64,000 bases of DNA from Corynebacterium testudinoris (GCF_001021045.1 NZ_CP011545.1:1426001-1490000), one strand, 5' to 3'; positions 1-8,512 are shown, numbered from the stretch's first letter. The notes: a model not told the origin generated them from the sequence alone. Numbers and translations are program-made.

Positions 1-449
1 TCTGCTACGGCACCAGTTGGCTGGTCCATGAGCTGGGTGGCCGGATTGGTCACGGGCACGCCGAGAAGACTGGATCGACCATCGTGGAGCTGACCAGTGA
101 GGGCCAGAAGGATCCCCTCACCCAGGGGCTACCGCAGACTTTTACGTCGCTGACCGGCCATACGGAGAACGTGGAGGAGGTGGGCCCGGGCGTGGTCACT
201 TTGGCCACCGGGCCTACGTGCCCCGTGCAGTTCATCCGCTTTGGCGACCACGTCTGGGCGACCCAGTTCCACTCCGATATGGATGCGGTGGCCATGAAAG
301 CTCGCATGGATTTCTTTTATGACTACGGGTATTTCTCACCCGAAGACTACGACGCCATCGTGGCCACCCTGCCGGAGATCGACACCACCTGGTCGAATCG
401 ACTGGTGGAGAATTTTGTCCGCTACTGCGGGGGCAACTCAGCGAACTGA
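1..449 (+). CDS. Class I glutamine amidotransferase domain protein, 5' end cut by window edge
   Basis: Only the C-terminal part is present. The first whole codon in frame (position 3) is the Cys of a CYG motif, the usual nucleophile elbow of class I amidotransferases. The triad His lies in an ATQFH motif near position 270. The usual HPE of the triad reads H-S-D here, so the Glu position is Asp. The protein resembles GMP-synthase-type stand-alone amidotransferases, and it is a paralogue of the gene at 6244-6984, with matching CYG, ATQFH and a similar C-terminal tail. The acceptor substrate is unknown. Its last 28 bases overlap the 3' end of the convergent gene at 422-1099. Family assignment is firm; glutaminase activity is uncertain because of the Asp. 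Confidence 0.85.
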   Translation, partial: CYGTSWLVHELGGRIGHGHAEKTGSTIVELTSEGQKDPLTQGLPQTFTSLTGHTENVEEVGPGVVTLATGPTCPVQFIRFGDHVWATQFHSDMDAVAMKARMDFFYDYGYFSPEDYDAIVATLPEIDTTWSNRLVENFVRYCGGNSAN

Positions 450-1099
450 GCTAGTGTCCCGGAGCCGTCGACGAACGCGACGATCTTTTCTTCGGGCAAT
501 TTCGGTCGCTGTGCCAAAGCAGTAATGACATCGGCGACAAGCGCCCTGGACGTGGTGTAGCTTCCCGTTGGTTGGTTGGCCACGATGTCTACTCCCCCGG
601 CTTCCTCCATGGTCAACGTGGCTGGTGCGAGGATGACGTAATCGAGCTCGGAGGCGAGAAGTCGGCGGTCCACGGTCTCCTTGGAATCGGCGTAGGGGTA
701 GAAGGAGTCTTCGGGGTCAATGCCGTGGTCGAGGGAACCAAGGTAGGAGACCATGAGGAACTTCGGTGGGTTGGCCAACTGTTCCAGGGCGTCGATGCAG
801 GCCAGTGCTCCGTCCCGGTCGATGGCGTAGGTGTCAGCCTCGCCGCCGCGTCCGCCGTTGCCGGCTGACCACACGGCGATGTCGTAGTCGCCGAGGATGT
901 CTGCCCAGTCATCGACGCTGAGGGCTGTGAGGTCACGGACGAGTGGCGTCGCCCCGAGGGCTTCGATGTCGGAGACCTGTTCCGGTTTGCGGATCAGCGA
1001 GGTGACGTCGAGTCCAGCGGAGACGAGTCGGGAGGTGGCTAGCTGGGCCACGCGGCCGTGTCCGCCGATGAGCAAGATTTTCTGTGCCGAGTGTGTCAT
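422..1099 (-). CDS. NAD(P)-binding Rossmann-fold protein (atypical SDR / NmrA-like)
   Basis: 225 residues. The N-terminus carries a beta strand followed by a GGHGRVA glycine-rich loop (about residues 12-18), the dinucleotide-binding signature of atypical short-chain dehydrogenases such as the YwnB/YhfK type. A YADSKETVDRRL segment (about residue 136) is placed like the YxxxK region of extended/atypical SDRs, and a DYVILAPATLT stretch follows, as is usual in this group. No membrane segment or signal peptide is seen. Substrate is unknown; members are often annotated as NAD(P)H-binding proteins or sugar epimerases without proof. It converges on the amidotransferase at 1-449, with overlapping 3' ends. 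Confidence 0.8.
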   Translation of the reverse strand: MTHSAQKILLIGGHGRVAQLATSRLVSAGLDVTSLIRKPEQVSDIEALGATPLVRDLTALSVDDWADILGDYDIAVWSAGNGGRGGEADTYAIDRDGALACIDALEQLANPPKFLMVSYLGSLDHGIDPEDSFYPYADSKETVDRRLLASELDYVILAPATLTMEEAGGVDIVANQPTGSYTTSRALVADVITALAQRPKLPEEKIVAFVDGSGTLAQFAELPPQ

Positions 1100-1118
1100 G
1101 GCCCCACCCTACGTATTG

Positions 1119-1607
1119 TCAGGGGCGCATGCCGTCAACATAGCGGGCTGTCACCCATCGCTGCACGGCTCGCGCTATTGGCGCTCCGAGGCGGGCAAGC
1201 CACCAGGAATGCTGGGAAAAGGCCACGCACCGGCCACGCACCGTGCCGTCTTCCGCCATCTCCACTATGAAGGCCTCTTCCCCACGTTCGATGTGTCCGG
1301 GAAGCGTGCCGTAGACGAGGGCTGTCCGGGTGGGGGTGCGTTCCTCATGGAGGATGAGGCACGGCGACAGCGTGGGTCCAAAGCTCAGCCGCACGAGGCG
1401 GCCTTCTTGGTGGACGGTCACTCCGGCGTGGGCATGCGCCCGCCAGGTCAGCATGCGTATCGACGCCGCCGCAAACACCTCCTCCCCCATCCCCAGCACT
1501 GCGCTGTGGTCGGTCAGGTGCCAAGAATCGTCGATGCCAGCTGACGAGCCCTCGGCGAGCGCTAACGTCGCCAAGTGCAAGTGATCAGGGTAGGTCACGG
1601 AGCTCAC
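1119..1607 (-). CDS. DUF1990 family protein
   Basis: 162 residues from a GTG start at 1607 that overlaps the TGA of the upstream gene (GTGA arrangement), a sign of translational coupling. The same frame stays open further upstream, but that part is antisense to the ACT gene and is not used. The sequence shows features I associate with DUF1990: an N-terminal TYPDHLHLATLA-like segment, a G-x-G-x-E-V-F-x-A motif (GMGEEVFAAA, about residue 38), a central VYGTLPGHIERGEEAF segment (about residue 100) and a C-terminal W-x-x-x-x-G-x-x-x-R region (WWLARLGAPIAR). The biochemical role of the family is not established. Predicted cytoplasmic. Confidence 0.75.
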   Translation of the reverse strand: MSSVTYPDHLHLATLALAEGSSAGIDDSWHLTDHSAVLGMGEEVFAAASIRMLTWRAHAHAGVTVHQEGRLVRLSFGPTLSPCLILHEERTPTRTALVYGTLPGHIERGEEAFIVEMAEDGTVRGRCVAFSQHSWWLARLGAPIARAVQRWVTARYVDGMRP

Positions 1608-1822
1608 TTGCGTCCGAATGACCAATAGGCCGCCGGGCCGAATCCGTTGATGAAGGATGCGGCCACCCACGCCCATTTTGGTCCACGGACCTGATCGGCG
1701 GGGCGCCGGGAAAGGTCCACCCAGGTGCCTACCTTGGCGGTGATTTCCACGAGTGCTCCGATGACAATCCCGACCTGGGCTCGGGTGGACAGCTCCGCGA
1801 ACTTCTTGCTGCTGGTACTCAT
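1604..1822 (-). CDS. Small membrane protein, PLDc_N-like
   Basis: 72 residues with two likely membrane segments (about 15-33 and 48-66). The C-terminal half, PKWAWVAASFINGFGPAAYWSFGRK taken in parts, fits the K-x-W-x(8)-N-x-x-G-x-x-x-Y-x-x-FGRK pattern of PLDc_N (phospholipase D-nuclease N-terminal) domains, which often occur as stand-alone small membrane proteins. It is probably co-transcribed with the DUF1990 gene, whose GTG start overlaps its stop. Its ATG is only 37 bases from the divergent ACT-domain gene, so both promoters must share or overlap that short gap. Function unknown. Confidence 0.65.
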   Translation of the reverse strand: MSTSSKKFAELSTRAQVGIVIGALVEITAKVGTWVDLSRRPADQVRGPKWAWVAASFINGFGPAAYWSFGRK

Positions 1823-1859
1823 GAGACCGATTGTAGGCCCGTCGGTTTAGGATGGGTCC

Positions 1860-2129
1860 ATGTTTGCCATCATGACTGTCACGGGCGCCGATCACACCGG
1901 AATCATCGCCGCCGTCACCTCCGAACTGGCTGCCCAGGAAGTCAATATCCTCGACGTTTCTCAAACGATCATGGACAAGTACTTCACGATGATCCTGCGC
2001 GTGGAATTCGATGAGAATCACACCGACATCGCCACGATCGACCGGCAGATGGAGGCGGTCGGCCAGGCCCAGGGCTTGGTCATCCGTATCCAGGCTGAAG
2101 CCTTGTTCACCGCAGTCAACGAGATCTAG
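1860..2129 (+). CDS. ACT domain protein (UPF0237 family)
   Basis: 89 residues forming one ACT domain: an N-terminal strand and turn with G-x-D-x-x-G-I ([16 protein letters not shown], about residues 9-24), then [22 protein letters not shown]. This is the GcvR-like stand-alone ACT type. ACT domains bind small ligands, often amino acids. Seven bases separate it from the UPF0210 gene downstream. The same two-gene order occurs widely in Firmicutes and Actinobacteria, which suggests the ACT protein regulates or partners the UPF0210 protein. Ligand and target are unknown. Confidence 0.85.
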   Translation: MFAIMTVTGADHTGIIAAVTSELAAQEVNILDVSQTIMDKYFTMILRVEFDENHTDIATIDRQMEAVGQAQGLVIRIQAEALFTAVNEI

Positions 2130-2136
2130 GCACCCC

Positions 2137-3501
2137 ATGAGCTTTCACCTCAACTCCCACAACATCCTCGATACCATCGAGATGATCGAGGATTACCGCC
2201 TCGATATTCGTACCGTCACCATGGGGATCTCCCTGCTGACCTGCGCGCGTTCCACCATGGAGGAAACCTGCCAGGCCGTCTACGATCACGTGACCACTCA
2301 AGCTTCCCGCCTCGTCGAGGTGTGCGAAGGCATTGAGCAGGAGCTGGGCATCCCGATCGTCAATAAGCGTATTTCTGTCACGCCGGTGTCCCTCATCACC
2401 GCCGGGGTGCAGGGCAATCCGGCGGATGTGGCCCGCGCGCTGGACAAAGCTGGCCGCGAGGTCGGCGTCAACTTCATTGGCGGGTACTCCGCCCTCGTGG
2501 CCAAAGGCGCGACCACCTCGGAAGAGGCCCTCATCCGCTCCATCCCTGAGGCGCTCTCGGAGACCGATGTTGTGTGTTCCTCGGTCAATATCGCGACCTC
2601 CCGGGCCGGCATCAACATGAATGCCGTGGCCACCATGGGCCAGGTCATCAAGGAAGCCGCCGAGCTGACGAAGGATCGTTCTGCGATCGCCTGCGCTAAG
2701 CTCGTCGTTTTCGCTAATTCCGTCGGTGACAATCCCTTCATGGCTGGGGCATATCACGGTGTCGAGGAGCCGGATTGCGTCGTCTCCGTCGGTGTCTCTG
2801 GCCCCGGTGTCGTCGATCGAGCACTGGGCAATCTCTCCGGTGCCAGCCTGGATCAGGTGGCGGAGGAGATCAAGAAGGCCGCGTTCAAGATCACCCGCGC
2901 CGGCCAGCTGGTCGGCAACATGGCCTCGGAGCGACTCGGGGTCCCCTTCGGTATCGTCGATTTGTCTCTCGCACCGACGGCGGAGCAGGGCGATTCGGTC
3001 GCCCACATCCTCGAGCATATGGGCTTGGATCAGGTGGGAACCCACGGCACGACCGCCGCGTTGGCACTGCTCAATGATGCCGTGAAGAAGGGCGGCATGA
3101 TGGCCTGCTCCCGGGTCGGCGGTTTGTCCGGGTCCTTCATCCCCGTCTCGGAGGATAAGGGCATGATCGACGCCGTCCGCGCGGGGTCCATCTCCATGGA
3201 CAAGCTCGAGGCCATGACGGCGATCTGTTCGGTGGGCTTCGACATGATCGCCATCCCCGGTGATACCTCTGCTGAGACCATTTCGGGCATGATCGCCGAC
3301 GAGGCCGCCATCGGTGTCATGAATCATAAGACCACCGCGGTCCGCGTCATTCCCGTCCCTGGGACGAAGCCTGGTGACGAGGTCAGCTTCGGCGGTTTGC
3401 TGGGATACGCGCCAGTGATCCCCGTCAATCAGGTGGGCAACGCCGAGTTCATTCGCCGGGGTGGGTTCATCCCCGCGCCGGTTCATGGCATGCGCAACTA
3501 G
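2137..3501 (+). CDS. UPF0210 / PFL family protein (DUF711)
   Basis: 454 residues, the typical size for this family. ATG at 2137 is 7 bases after the ACT gene stop; the open frame extends upstream only as an antisense or alternate-frame read. Recognisable features are the N-terminal [15 protein letters not shown], the [10 protein letters not shown] motif (about residue 113), a glycine-rich centre ([13 protein letters not shown]) and the C-terminal ending in [10 protein letters not shown]. Structures of homologues have a fold related to glycyl-radical (pyruvate formate-lyase-like) enzymes, but no reaction has been assigned. Operon partner of the ACT protein. Confidence 0.88.
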   Translation: MSFHLNSHNILDTIEMIEDYRLDIRTVTMGISLLTCARSTMEETCQAVYDHVTTQASRLVEVCEGIEQELGIPIVNKRISVTPVSLITAGVQGNPADVARALDKAGREVGVNFIGGYSALVAKGATTSEEALIRSIPEALSETDVVCSSVNIATSRAGINMNAVATMGQVIKEAAELTKDRSAIACAKLVVFANSVGDNPFMAGAYHGVEEPDCVVSVGVSGPGVVDRALGNLSGASLDQVAEEIKKAAFKITRAGQLVGNMASERLGVPFGIVDLSLAPTAEQGDSVAHILEHMGLDQVGTHGTTAALALLNDAVKKGGMMACSRVGGLSGSFIPVSEDKGMIDAVRAGSISMDKLEAMTAICSVGFDMIAIPGDTSAETISGMIADEAAIGVMNHKTTAVRVIPVPGTKPGDEVSFGGLLGYAPVIPVNQVGNAEFIRRGGFIPAPVHGMRN

Positions 3502-3530
3502 TTTCCGCCGGGAGTACGGTGGGAATCGTT

Positions 3531-6218
3531 ATGACTGCTCCCCACGCACTCCCGGCCCCTGACGTCTTCACCGAATTCGGCACCCGCCCAGAGGGATTGA
3601 ATCCTGACGAACTCAGTGCCGCCGTGGAACGCTACGGCGAGAACGCCTTGCCGGTTGCCGCACAGGAGACAACCTGGCAACGCCTGCTACGCCAATTCCA
3701 CGACCCGATGATCTACGTCCTCATCGGGGCGGCGGTGTTCACGGCTTTCCTAGGGCACGTCCCGGACACGATCGTCATCGTGGCTGTCGTCCTTATCAAT
3801 GCCCTCGTCGGCTTCTTCCAGGAGGGCAAGGCCGCCAACGCCCTCGCCGCGATCCGTGACATGCTCTCCCCCAGTTCGGAGGTCATTCGCGGCGGGCAGT
3901 GGCAAACGATCGATTCGGTGGAACTCGTCCCCGGCGATGTCATCCGCCTGCGTCCTGGGGATAAGGTGCCGGCGGATGTGCGGCTGGTCGATGCCAACAG
4001 CCTCCGCATTGAGGAATCGGCCCTCACCGGGGAATCAGTACCGTCCAGCAAGAACACCGATCCCGTGGCAGAGGACGCGCAGCTGGGTGACCGCACATCG
4101 ATGGCTTTCTCCGGCACCACGGTCGCCGCCGGTTCCGGCTTGGGCGTGGTCACGGCCACCGGGGCAGACACCCAAATCGGACACATCACGTCCCTCCTCG
4201 GGAACGTGGAGCAGGTGGAGACCCCGCTCACCCGGTCCATGAGCCGATTCTCTTCGGTCTTGGCCATCGGCGCCGTGATCCTCGCCGTTCTCATGGTTGT
4301 CGTGTCGGTGCTCATTTACCGCACCGACTGGTCCGAGGCGATCATCTCCGCGATTGGTTTCGCCGTCGCCGCTATCCCTGAGGGCCTGCCAGCGGTCATG
4401 GCAATCACCCTGGCGCTGGGAGTGCAGAAGATGGCTGCGCGCAACGCGATCACCCGGCGCCTGAATTCCGTGGAAACACTCGGGTCGGTCACCGCCATCT
4501 GTACGGATAAGACGGGCACGCTCACCCGCAACGAGATGACGGTCCGCTCGGTCCTCAGCCGCCAAGGCGAATACGACATCACCGGCACCGGATACGCCCC
4601 CATCGGAGAGATCCTGCTGGCTGGCACGGACACTCCTGCCACGTTGAAGGAGCATCCTGACCTGCGGCGAATGGCGGAGGTGGCGGCGTATGCGAACGAG
4701 GCGAGCGTCGATAAGCACGACGACGGTACCTGGGCGCTCACCGGTGAGCCGACTGATGGCGGCATACTCACCTTCGCGTTGAAGGCGGGCATAGCCCGCG
4801 ACACGGCGCCGGTGGCGACGGTTCCTTTCGATTCTGATGTCAAGTACATGGCCACCCTCGACGATGGCCACATCATTCACCTCAAGGGCGCCCCGGATCG
4901 ACTCCTCGACCGTTGTGACCGGCAATCCGGCCCGGATGGCGGCACGGAGCCACTGGACCGACAATGGTGGGAAAAGCGTATCGACGACCTCGGTAGCCGC
5001 GGTCTCCGCGTCCTCGCCGCCGCCTGGCGGCAGGCAGACACCGACGCCCTCAGCACCGACGACATCGATGCCGGCGGGTTCATCTTCCTCGGACTCTACG
5101 GCATCATTGATCCACCCCGCGACGAAGTCATCGCCGCCGTCGGCACCGTCCAGCGCGCCGGCGTCCGGGTCCGCATGATCACCGGGGACCACGCCTCCAC
5201 CGCCACCGCCATCGCCCGCGACATCGGGCTTATCGACGCCCGCGCCATCACCGGCGCCGAGCTCGAACAGGCCACCGACGAGCAACTGCGGAACATCGTG
5301 CGCGATCACGACGTCTACGCGCGAACCTCCCCAGAGCACAAACTCCGACTCGTCCGAGCACTGCAGGCCAACGGCGAGGTCGTAGCCATGACCGGCGACG
5401 GCGTCAACGATGCCCCCTCCCTCAAACAAGCCGACGTCGGAATCGCCATGGGAATCAAGGGCACCGAAGCAACGAAGGACGCAGCCGACATCGTCCTGGC
5501 CGACGACAACTTCGCCACCATCGCCTCCGCCATGAAGATGGGACGCACGATTTACGACAACCTCAAAAAGGCGATCATCTTCATGCTGCCCACCAACGGC
5601 GCACAGGGACTGGTTATCCTCATCGCCATGCTCGTCGGAATGACGCTGCCCATCACCGCACTCCAAGTCCTCTGGGTCAACCTCATCACCGCCGTCACCT
5701 TGTCGCTGGCACTGTCCTTCGAACCGGCCGAACCCGGAATCATGGATCGCCCGCCCCGAGACCCCCGGGCCAGCCTGCTCGATTCCGAATCCACCATCCG
5801 CATCGTCTACGTATCCGTCCTCATCGGCGGATCAGCCATCGCCGTATTCAATTACTTCTACAACCGCGGCATGGACCTGGACATGGCCCGAACAGTCGCC
5901 GTGAACACCCTCGTGATCAGCCAGATCTTCTACCTCTTCACCGCGCGCTTCTCCCGCGTCTCCGCCCTCCGACGCGAACTGTTTACCACCAACCCCGTCT
6001 CGTGGCTGTGCGTGGTCATCATGCTCGTACTCCAAGCCGCCTTCGTCTACCTGCCCTTCATGCAGGCCGCATTCGACACCACCTCGCTGGGGTGGCGCGG
6101 GTGGGCAATCCCGCTCGTGCCCGGAATTATCGTGTTCTGCGCCGTCGAAATAGACAAGTTCATACGGCATCACCACGACGCAGATTCCCCCAGCAAGGCC
6201 CCCGGAATCGGAGTTTGA
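3531..6218 (+). CDS. P2-type cation-transporting ATPase
   Basis: About 895 residues from ATG 3531, which follows a GGTGGGA stretch; GTG 3519 in the same frame would add four residues. Integral membrane ion pump. Motifs in order: N-terminal cation-ATPase domain; actuator TGES (about 167-170); M4 PEGLP; phosphorylation site DKTGTLT with the Asp near residue 325; nucleotide-binding KGAPD; P-domain TGDGVNDAP (about 623-631); M5-M10 hydrophobic bundle. Layout matches SERCA/PMR1-like P2A pumps. Two SERCA Ca2+ ligands differ, however: M5 reads NGAQ where SERCA has NVGE, and M6 reads NLITAV where SERCA has NLVTDG. Ion specificity should be left open. It may form a loose operon with the amidotransferase 25 bases downstream. 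Confidence 0.92.
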   Translation: MTAPHALPAPDVFTEFGTRPEGLNPDELSAAVERYGENALPVAAQETTWQRLLRQFHDPMIYVLIGAAVFTAFLGHVPDTIVIVAVVLINALVGFFQEGKAANALAAIRDMLSPSSEVIRGGQWQTIDSVELVPGDVIRLRPGDKVPADVRLVDANSLRIEESALTGESVPSSKNTDPVAEDAQLGDRTSMAFSGTTVAAGSGLGVVTATGADTQIGHITSLLGNVEQVETPLTRSMSRFSSVLAIGAVILAVLMVVVSVLIYRTDWSEAIISAIGFAVAAIPEGLPAVMAITLALGVQKMAARNAITRRLNSVETLGSVTAICTDKTGTLTRNEMTVRSVLSRQGEYDITGTGYAPIGEILLAGTDTPATLKEHPDLRRMAEVAAYANEASVDKHDDGTWALTGEPTDGGILTFALKAGIARDTAPVATVPFDSDVKYMATLDDGHIIHLKGAPDRLLDRCDRQSGPDGGTEPLDRQWWEKRIDDLGSRGLRVLAAAWRQADTDALSTDDIDAGGFIFLGLYGIIDPPRDEVIAAVGTVQRAGVRVRMITGDHASTATAIARDIGLIDARAITGAELEQATDEQLRNIVRDHDVYARTSPEHKLRLVRALQANGEVVAMTGDGVNDAPSLKQADVGIAMGIKGTEATKDAADIVLADDNFATIASAMKMGRTIYDNLKKAIIFMLPTNGAQGLVILIAMLVGMTLPITALQVLWVNLITAVTLSLALSFEPAEPGIMDRPPRDPRASLLDSESTIRIVYVSVLIGGSAIAVFNYFYNRGMDLDMARTVAVNTLVISQIFYLFTARFSRVSALRRELFTTNPVSWLCVVIMLVLQAAFVYLPFMQAAFDTTSLGWRGWAIPLVPGIIVFCAVEIDKFIRHHHDADSPSKAPGIGV

Positions 6219-6243
6219 GACCCACCACTCTAGACTGCTTGGT

Positions 6244-6984
6244 ATGGTCGACTCGCTCATCACCCCGCGCAAGCCATTTGTGCTGCTGAGCACCCGTCCC
6301 GAGGACGAGGCAGCCGCAGCAGAATTCGTCAGTTTCCGCAGCAAAATGGGGCTAGCTAGCGACGGCATCATCCAAATCCGCCTGGAAGAACGCCCCCTCG
6401 GCAGGCTCGACCTCCGCGACTACTCAGGCATCATCCTGGGCGGCAGCCCCTTCAACTCCTCAGACCAGCACAAGTCCGACCTTCAGCGTCGCGTCGAATC
6501 CGACATCGCCCTCATGCTCGATGAGGTCCTCGATCGAGACTTTCCCCTCTTCGGCGCCTGCTACGGAGTCGGGTCCATCGGTACTGCCATCGGAGCCACC
6601 ATCGACGACACCTACGGCGAAAAGCCCAAGGTCGTCGACATCACCCTCGTCAAAGAAGACCGGCTCCTCGAAGGTCTGCCCCAGCGGTTCGCCTCCATCG
6701 TCGGACACAAAGAAGCCATCACGCTACTCCCGGAGGTTGCCGATCTCCTTGCCACCGGCGCCGACTGCCCCACCCAAATGTTCCGCGTGCAAGACAACAT
6801 CTACGCCACCCAGTTCCACCCCGAATTGGCCCCCGACGCCTTCGAACAACGCCTCCGTATCTACGCCAACGCCGGATACTATGAGCCTCAAGAACTCCAG
6901 GACATCCTCGACACCACCCGCGGCGTCAACCTCACCATCGACGACCGGATCCTCCTGAACTTCGCCCGCCGCTACGCCCGCTAA
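6244..6984 (+). CDS. Stand-alone class I glutamine amidotransferase (GMP-synthase-like)
   Basis: 246 residues with an intact triad layout: Cys in FGACYGVGS (about residue 101), His and Glu in ATQFHPEL (about residues 193-195). GGSPFN near residue 68 forms the expected oxyanion/glycine loop. No synthetase domain is attached, so any ammonia acceptor must be a separate protein, or the enzyme hydrolyses a gamma-glutamyl compound. It is a paralogue of the truncated gene at 1-449, which suggests a duplication now separated by about 6 kb. Probably co-oriented with the ATPase upstream. Substrate unknown. Confidence 0.85.
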   Translation: MVDSLITPRKPFVLLSTRPEDEAAAAEFVSFRSKMGLASDGIIQIRLEERPLGRLDLRDYSGIILGGSPFNSSDQHKSDLQRRVESDIALMLDEVLDRDFPLFGACYGVGSIGTAIGATIDDTYGEKPKVVDITLVKEDRLLEGLPQRFASIVGHKEAITLLPEVADLLATGADCPTQMFRVQDNIYATQFHPELAPDAFEQRLRIYANAGYYEPQELQDILDTTRGVNLTIDDRILLNFARRYAR

Positions 6985-7156
6985 ACTGTGAACCCACAGT
7001 AAGGGGCCACCACTAACAGCTTCATATGCCCACCATTGGCCTGAAATACGCGTAGGGCAATGAAAACCCGGTCGGCATAAATTTGAATGGGCGCGACCTC
7101 CTGGCGGAAAAACTTTTGAGAAAGTCGGCTCTCCCTCTTGCGGGGTTCGCTGGTCT

Positions 7157-7178
7157 GTTCTAACATTGTGGTTAGAAC
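7157..7178. promoter_or_regulatory. Perfect inverted repeat upstream of the HNH gene
   Basis: GTTCTAAC and GTTAGAAC are separated by six bases (ATTGTG) and lie 33 bases before the GTG start of the DUF222-HNH gene. The symmetry and position fit a repressor operator. Mycobacterial 13E12-family genes of this type can carry LexA boxes, consensus TCGAAC-N4-GTTCGA. This site has TCTAAC-N6-GTTAGA, so spacing and one base per arm differ, and I do not call it an SOS box. Confidence 0.5.
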
Positions 7179-7211
7179 ACGCAAGCGACACCACAAGGGG
7201 GGTGAGCACCC

Positions 7212-8354
7212 GTGACCACCACCAACACCTACCACTCACCCATAGAAGCAGCACTCCAACGCTATCTAGACCGTCTGAAGTACTACTACACCGTCAGCTC
7301 ACCCCACGACCCCATAGCCCGCCGGGGAACACAACTACGACGAGACGACCACCACCTCTGGCAATCCATCCTCCCCGATAGCAACGACGACATCGACCTC
7401 GTCCTTGCTCGACTACGCCGGTCATTAGGCCGCGGCGATGGCTACCTCATGTCCGCAATTAGCGCCCACCAACGACTGCAGGAACTCCCCGCCCTCAAAG
7501 ACATCCAGGAACACTACTACCACCTCGATCTCCCCCGCCTAAAAGCCATCGACAGTGTCCTATGCAAAGCAGACACCACCATCGACAAACACCTCGACCT
7601 CATCGACACCGAACTCGCAGAATTCCTCACCCCCACCCGAACCAACCAAGCCCTCCCCACCGTAGGAGCAATCAAAAAACGCCTCAACGCGATCATCATC
7701 ATGCTCGACGAATCCATCTCCGCCGACGATCCTGCCCCAGCCCCAGCCGATAGCCTCTCCATCACCTTCACCGACGGTAGAGGGATGATCAGAGCTGATG
7801 TTGATGACCTCACCGCCCACGAGATTGACCAACGAGTCCGCAACTACGCCACCACCCACGGGATCAGTCAGGCCCAAGCACTAGTAGCACTGATCAAAGG
7901 AGACGGCACTACCACCGTCACGATCAATCTCTACCAAGCCTGTGATATCCCGAACGCTCCTGCGTGGGTCAGCGGACTAGGATACCTGCCCCGCTCTAAA
8001 ACCCAGCACCTCCTCGACCGGGCGGACAGTCAGGTTGAAATGGATGCGATCGGGACGAAAGTCTCCTCAGCGTATGCCACCCCCGCTGATATCCGCTCCC
8101 TCGTAGTTGGATTGGATGGGACCTGTGCGATGGGCGGGTGTGATGCGCCAGCCCATAAAGCACAGATGGATCACCGGATTAATCACGCTGATGGTGGGCC
8201 CACCACGGCAGCCAACCTCGCAGCATTATGTGTCAGACATCATGCGATGAAAACGGATCGTCGGGTCTTCTACGTCATGGACCCCATCACGAGGCGGAAG
8301 TATTTCATGTTTGCTGATGGCACGTGGACCGAGTCAGAAGGAGACGGCCACTAG
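7212..8354 (+). CDS. DUF222-HNH endonuclease (13E12-type), probably truncated by a frameshift
   Basis: 380 residues from a GTG at 7212, preceded by an AAGGGGGGTGAG ribosome-binding stretch. The N-terminal two thirds form the helical DUF222 region. The C-terminal part is an HNH nuclease module with a CAMGGCDAP zinc-type Cys pair (about 303-309), DHRINHADGG and NLAALCVRHHAMKT, so the catalytic His/Asn/His residues are present. The frame stops at TAG 8352-8354. Adding one base to the GGCC just before this stop would join the frame to a further 54-residue tail at 8348-8512 that looks like the usual C-terminus of corynebacterial members. Base composition is visibly less GC-rich than in the neighbours. 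Such genes occur in variable copies; biological role unknown. Confidence 0.85.
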   Translation: MTTTNTYHSPIEAALQRYLDRLKYYYTVSSPHDPIARRGTQLRRDDHHLWQSILPDSNDDIDLVLARLRRSLGRGDGYLMSAISAHQRLQELPALKDIQEHYYHLDLPRLKAIDSVLCKADTTIDKHLDLIDTELAEFLTPTRTNQALPTVGAIKKRLNAIIIMLDESISADDPAPAPADSLSITFTDGRGMIRADVDDLTAHEIDQRVRNYATTHGISQAQALVALIKGDGTTTVTINLYQACDIPNAPAWVSGLGYLPRSKTQHLLDRADSQVEMDAIGTKVSSAYATPADIRSLVVGLDGTCAMGGCDAPAHKAQMDHRINHADGGPTTAANLAALCVRHHAMKTDRRVFYVMDPITRRKYFMFADGTWTESEGDGH

Positions 8355-8512
8355 CGGCAAGTGAGCGCCGGTGGATGCAGACCGTGTCCCAGCGGATAGC
8401 CAAACGTAGGGCGAGGATCAGGTCGCAGTCTCAAGCCCAAAAACGCGAAGAGCTCGACTGGGAAAGACCACCGCCCCCACCAGAACCAGAACCTGAACCA
8501 CCACCATTCTAG
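8348..8512 (+). pseudogene. Detached C-terminal tail of the DUF222-HNH protein
   Basis: In the +1-shifted frame the sequence reads PLAASERRWMQTVSQRIAKR and continues with a basic, glutamine-rich stretch and a Pro/Glu-rich end (PPPPPEPEPEPPPF) before TAG 8510-8512. The RRWMQTVSQRI block followed by a proline-rich tail is, from memory, typical of the C-terminus of full-length corynebacterial DUF222-HNH proteins. It has no ribosome-binding site of its own. Best read as the tail of the upstream gene lost through a one-base deletion in GGC-C(C)A near 8346-8350, or as an assembly error. Confidence 0.6.

Noticed and set aside
4035..5666. 543-codon open frame on the minus strand inside the P-type ATPase
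   Set aside because: Low-complexity, Gly/Asp/His-rich product with no family resemblance. It is the usual antisense frame of a GC-rich gene.
7157..7178. SOS (LexA) box
   Set aside because: Spacing is 6, not 4, and the arms read TCTAAC/GTTAGA, not TCGAAC/GTTCGA. Kept only as an unassigned palindrome.
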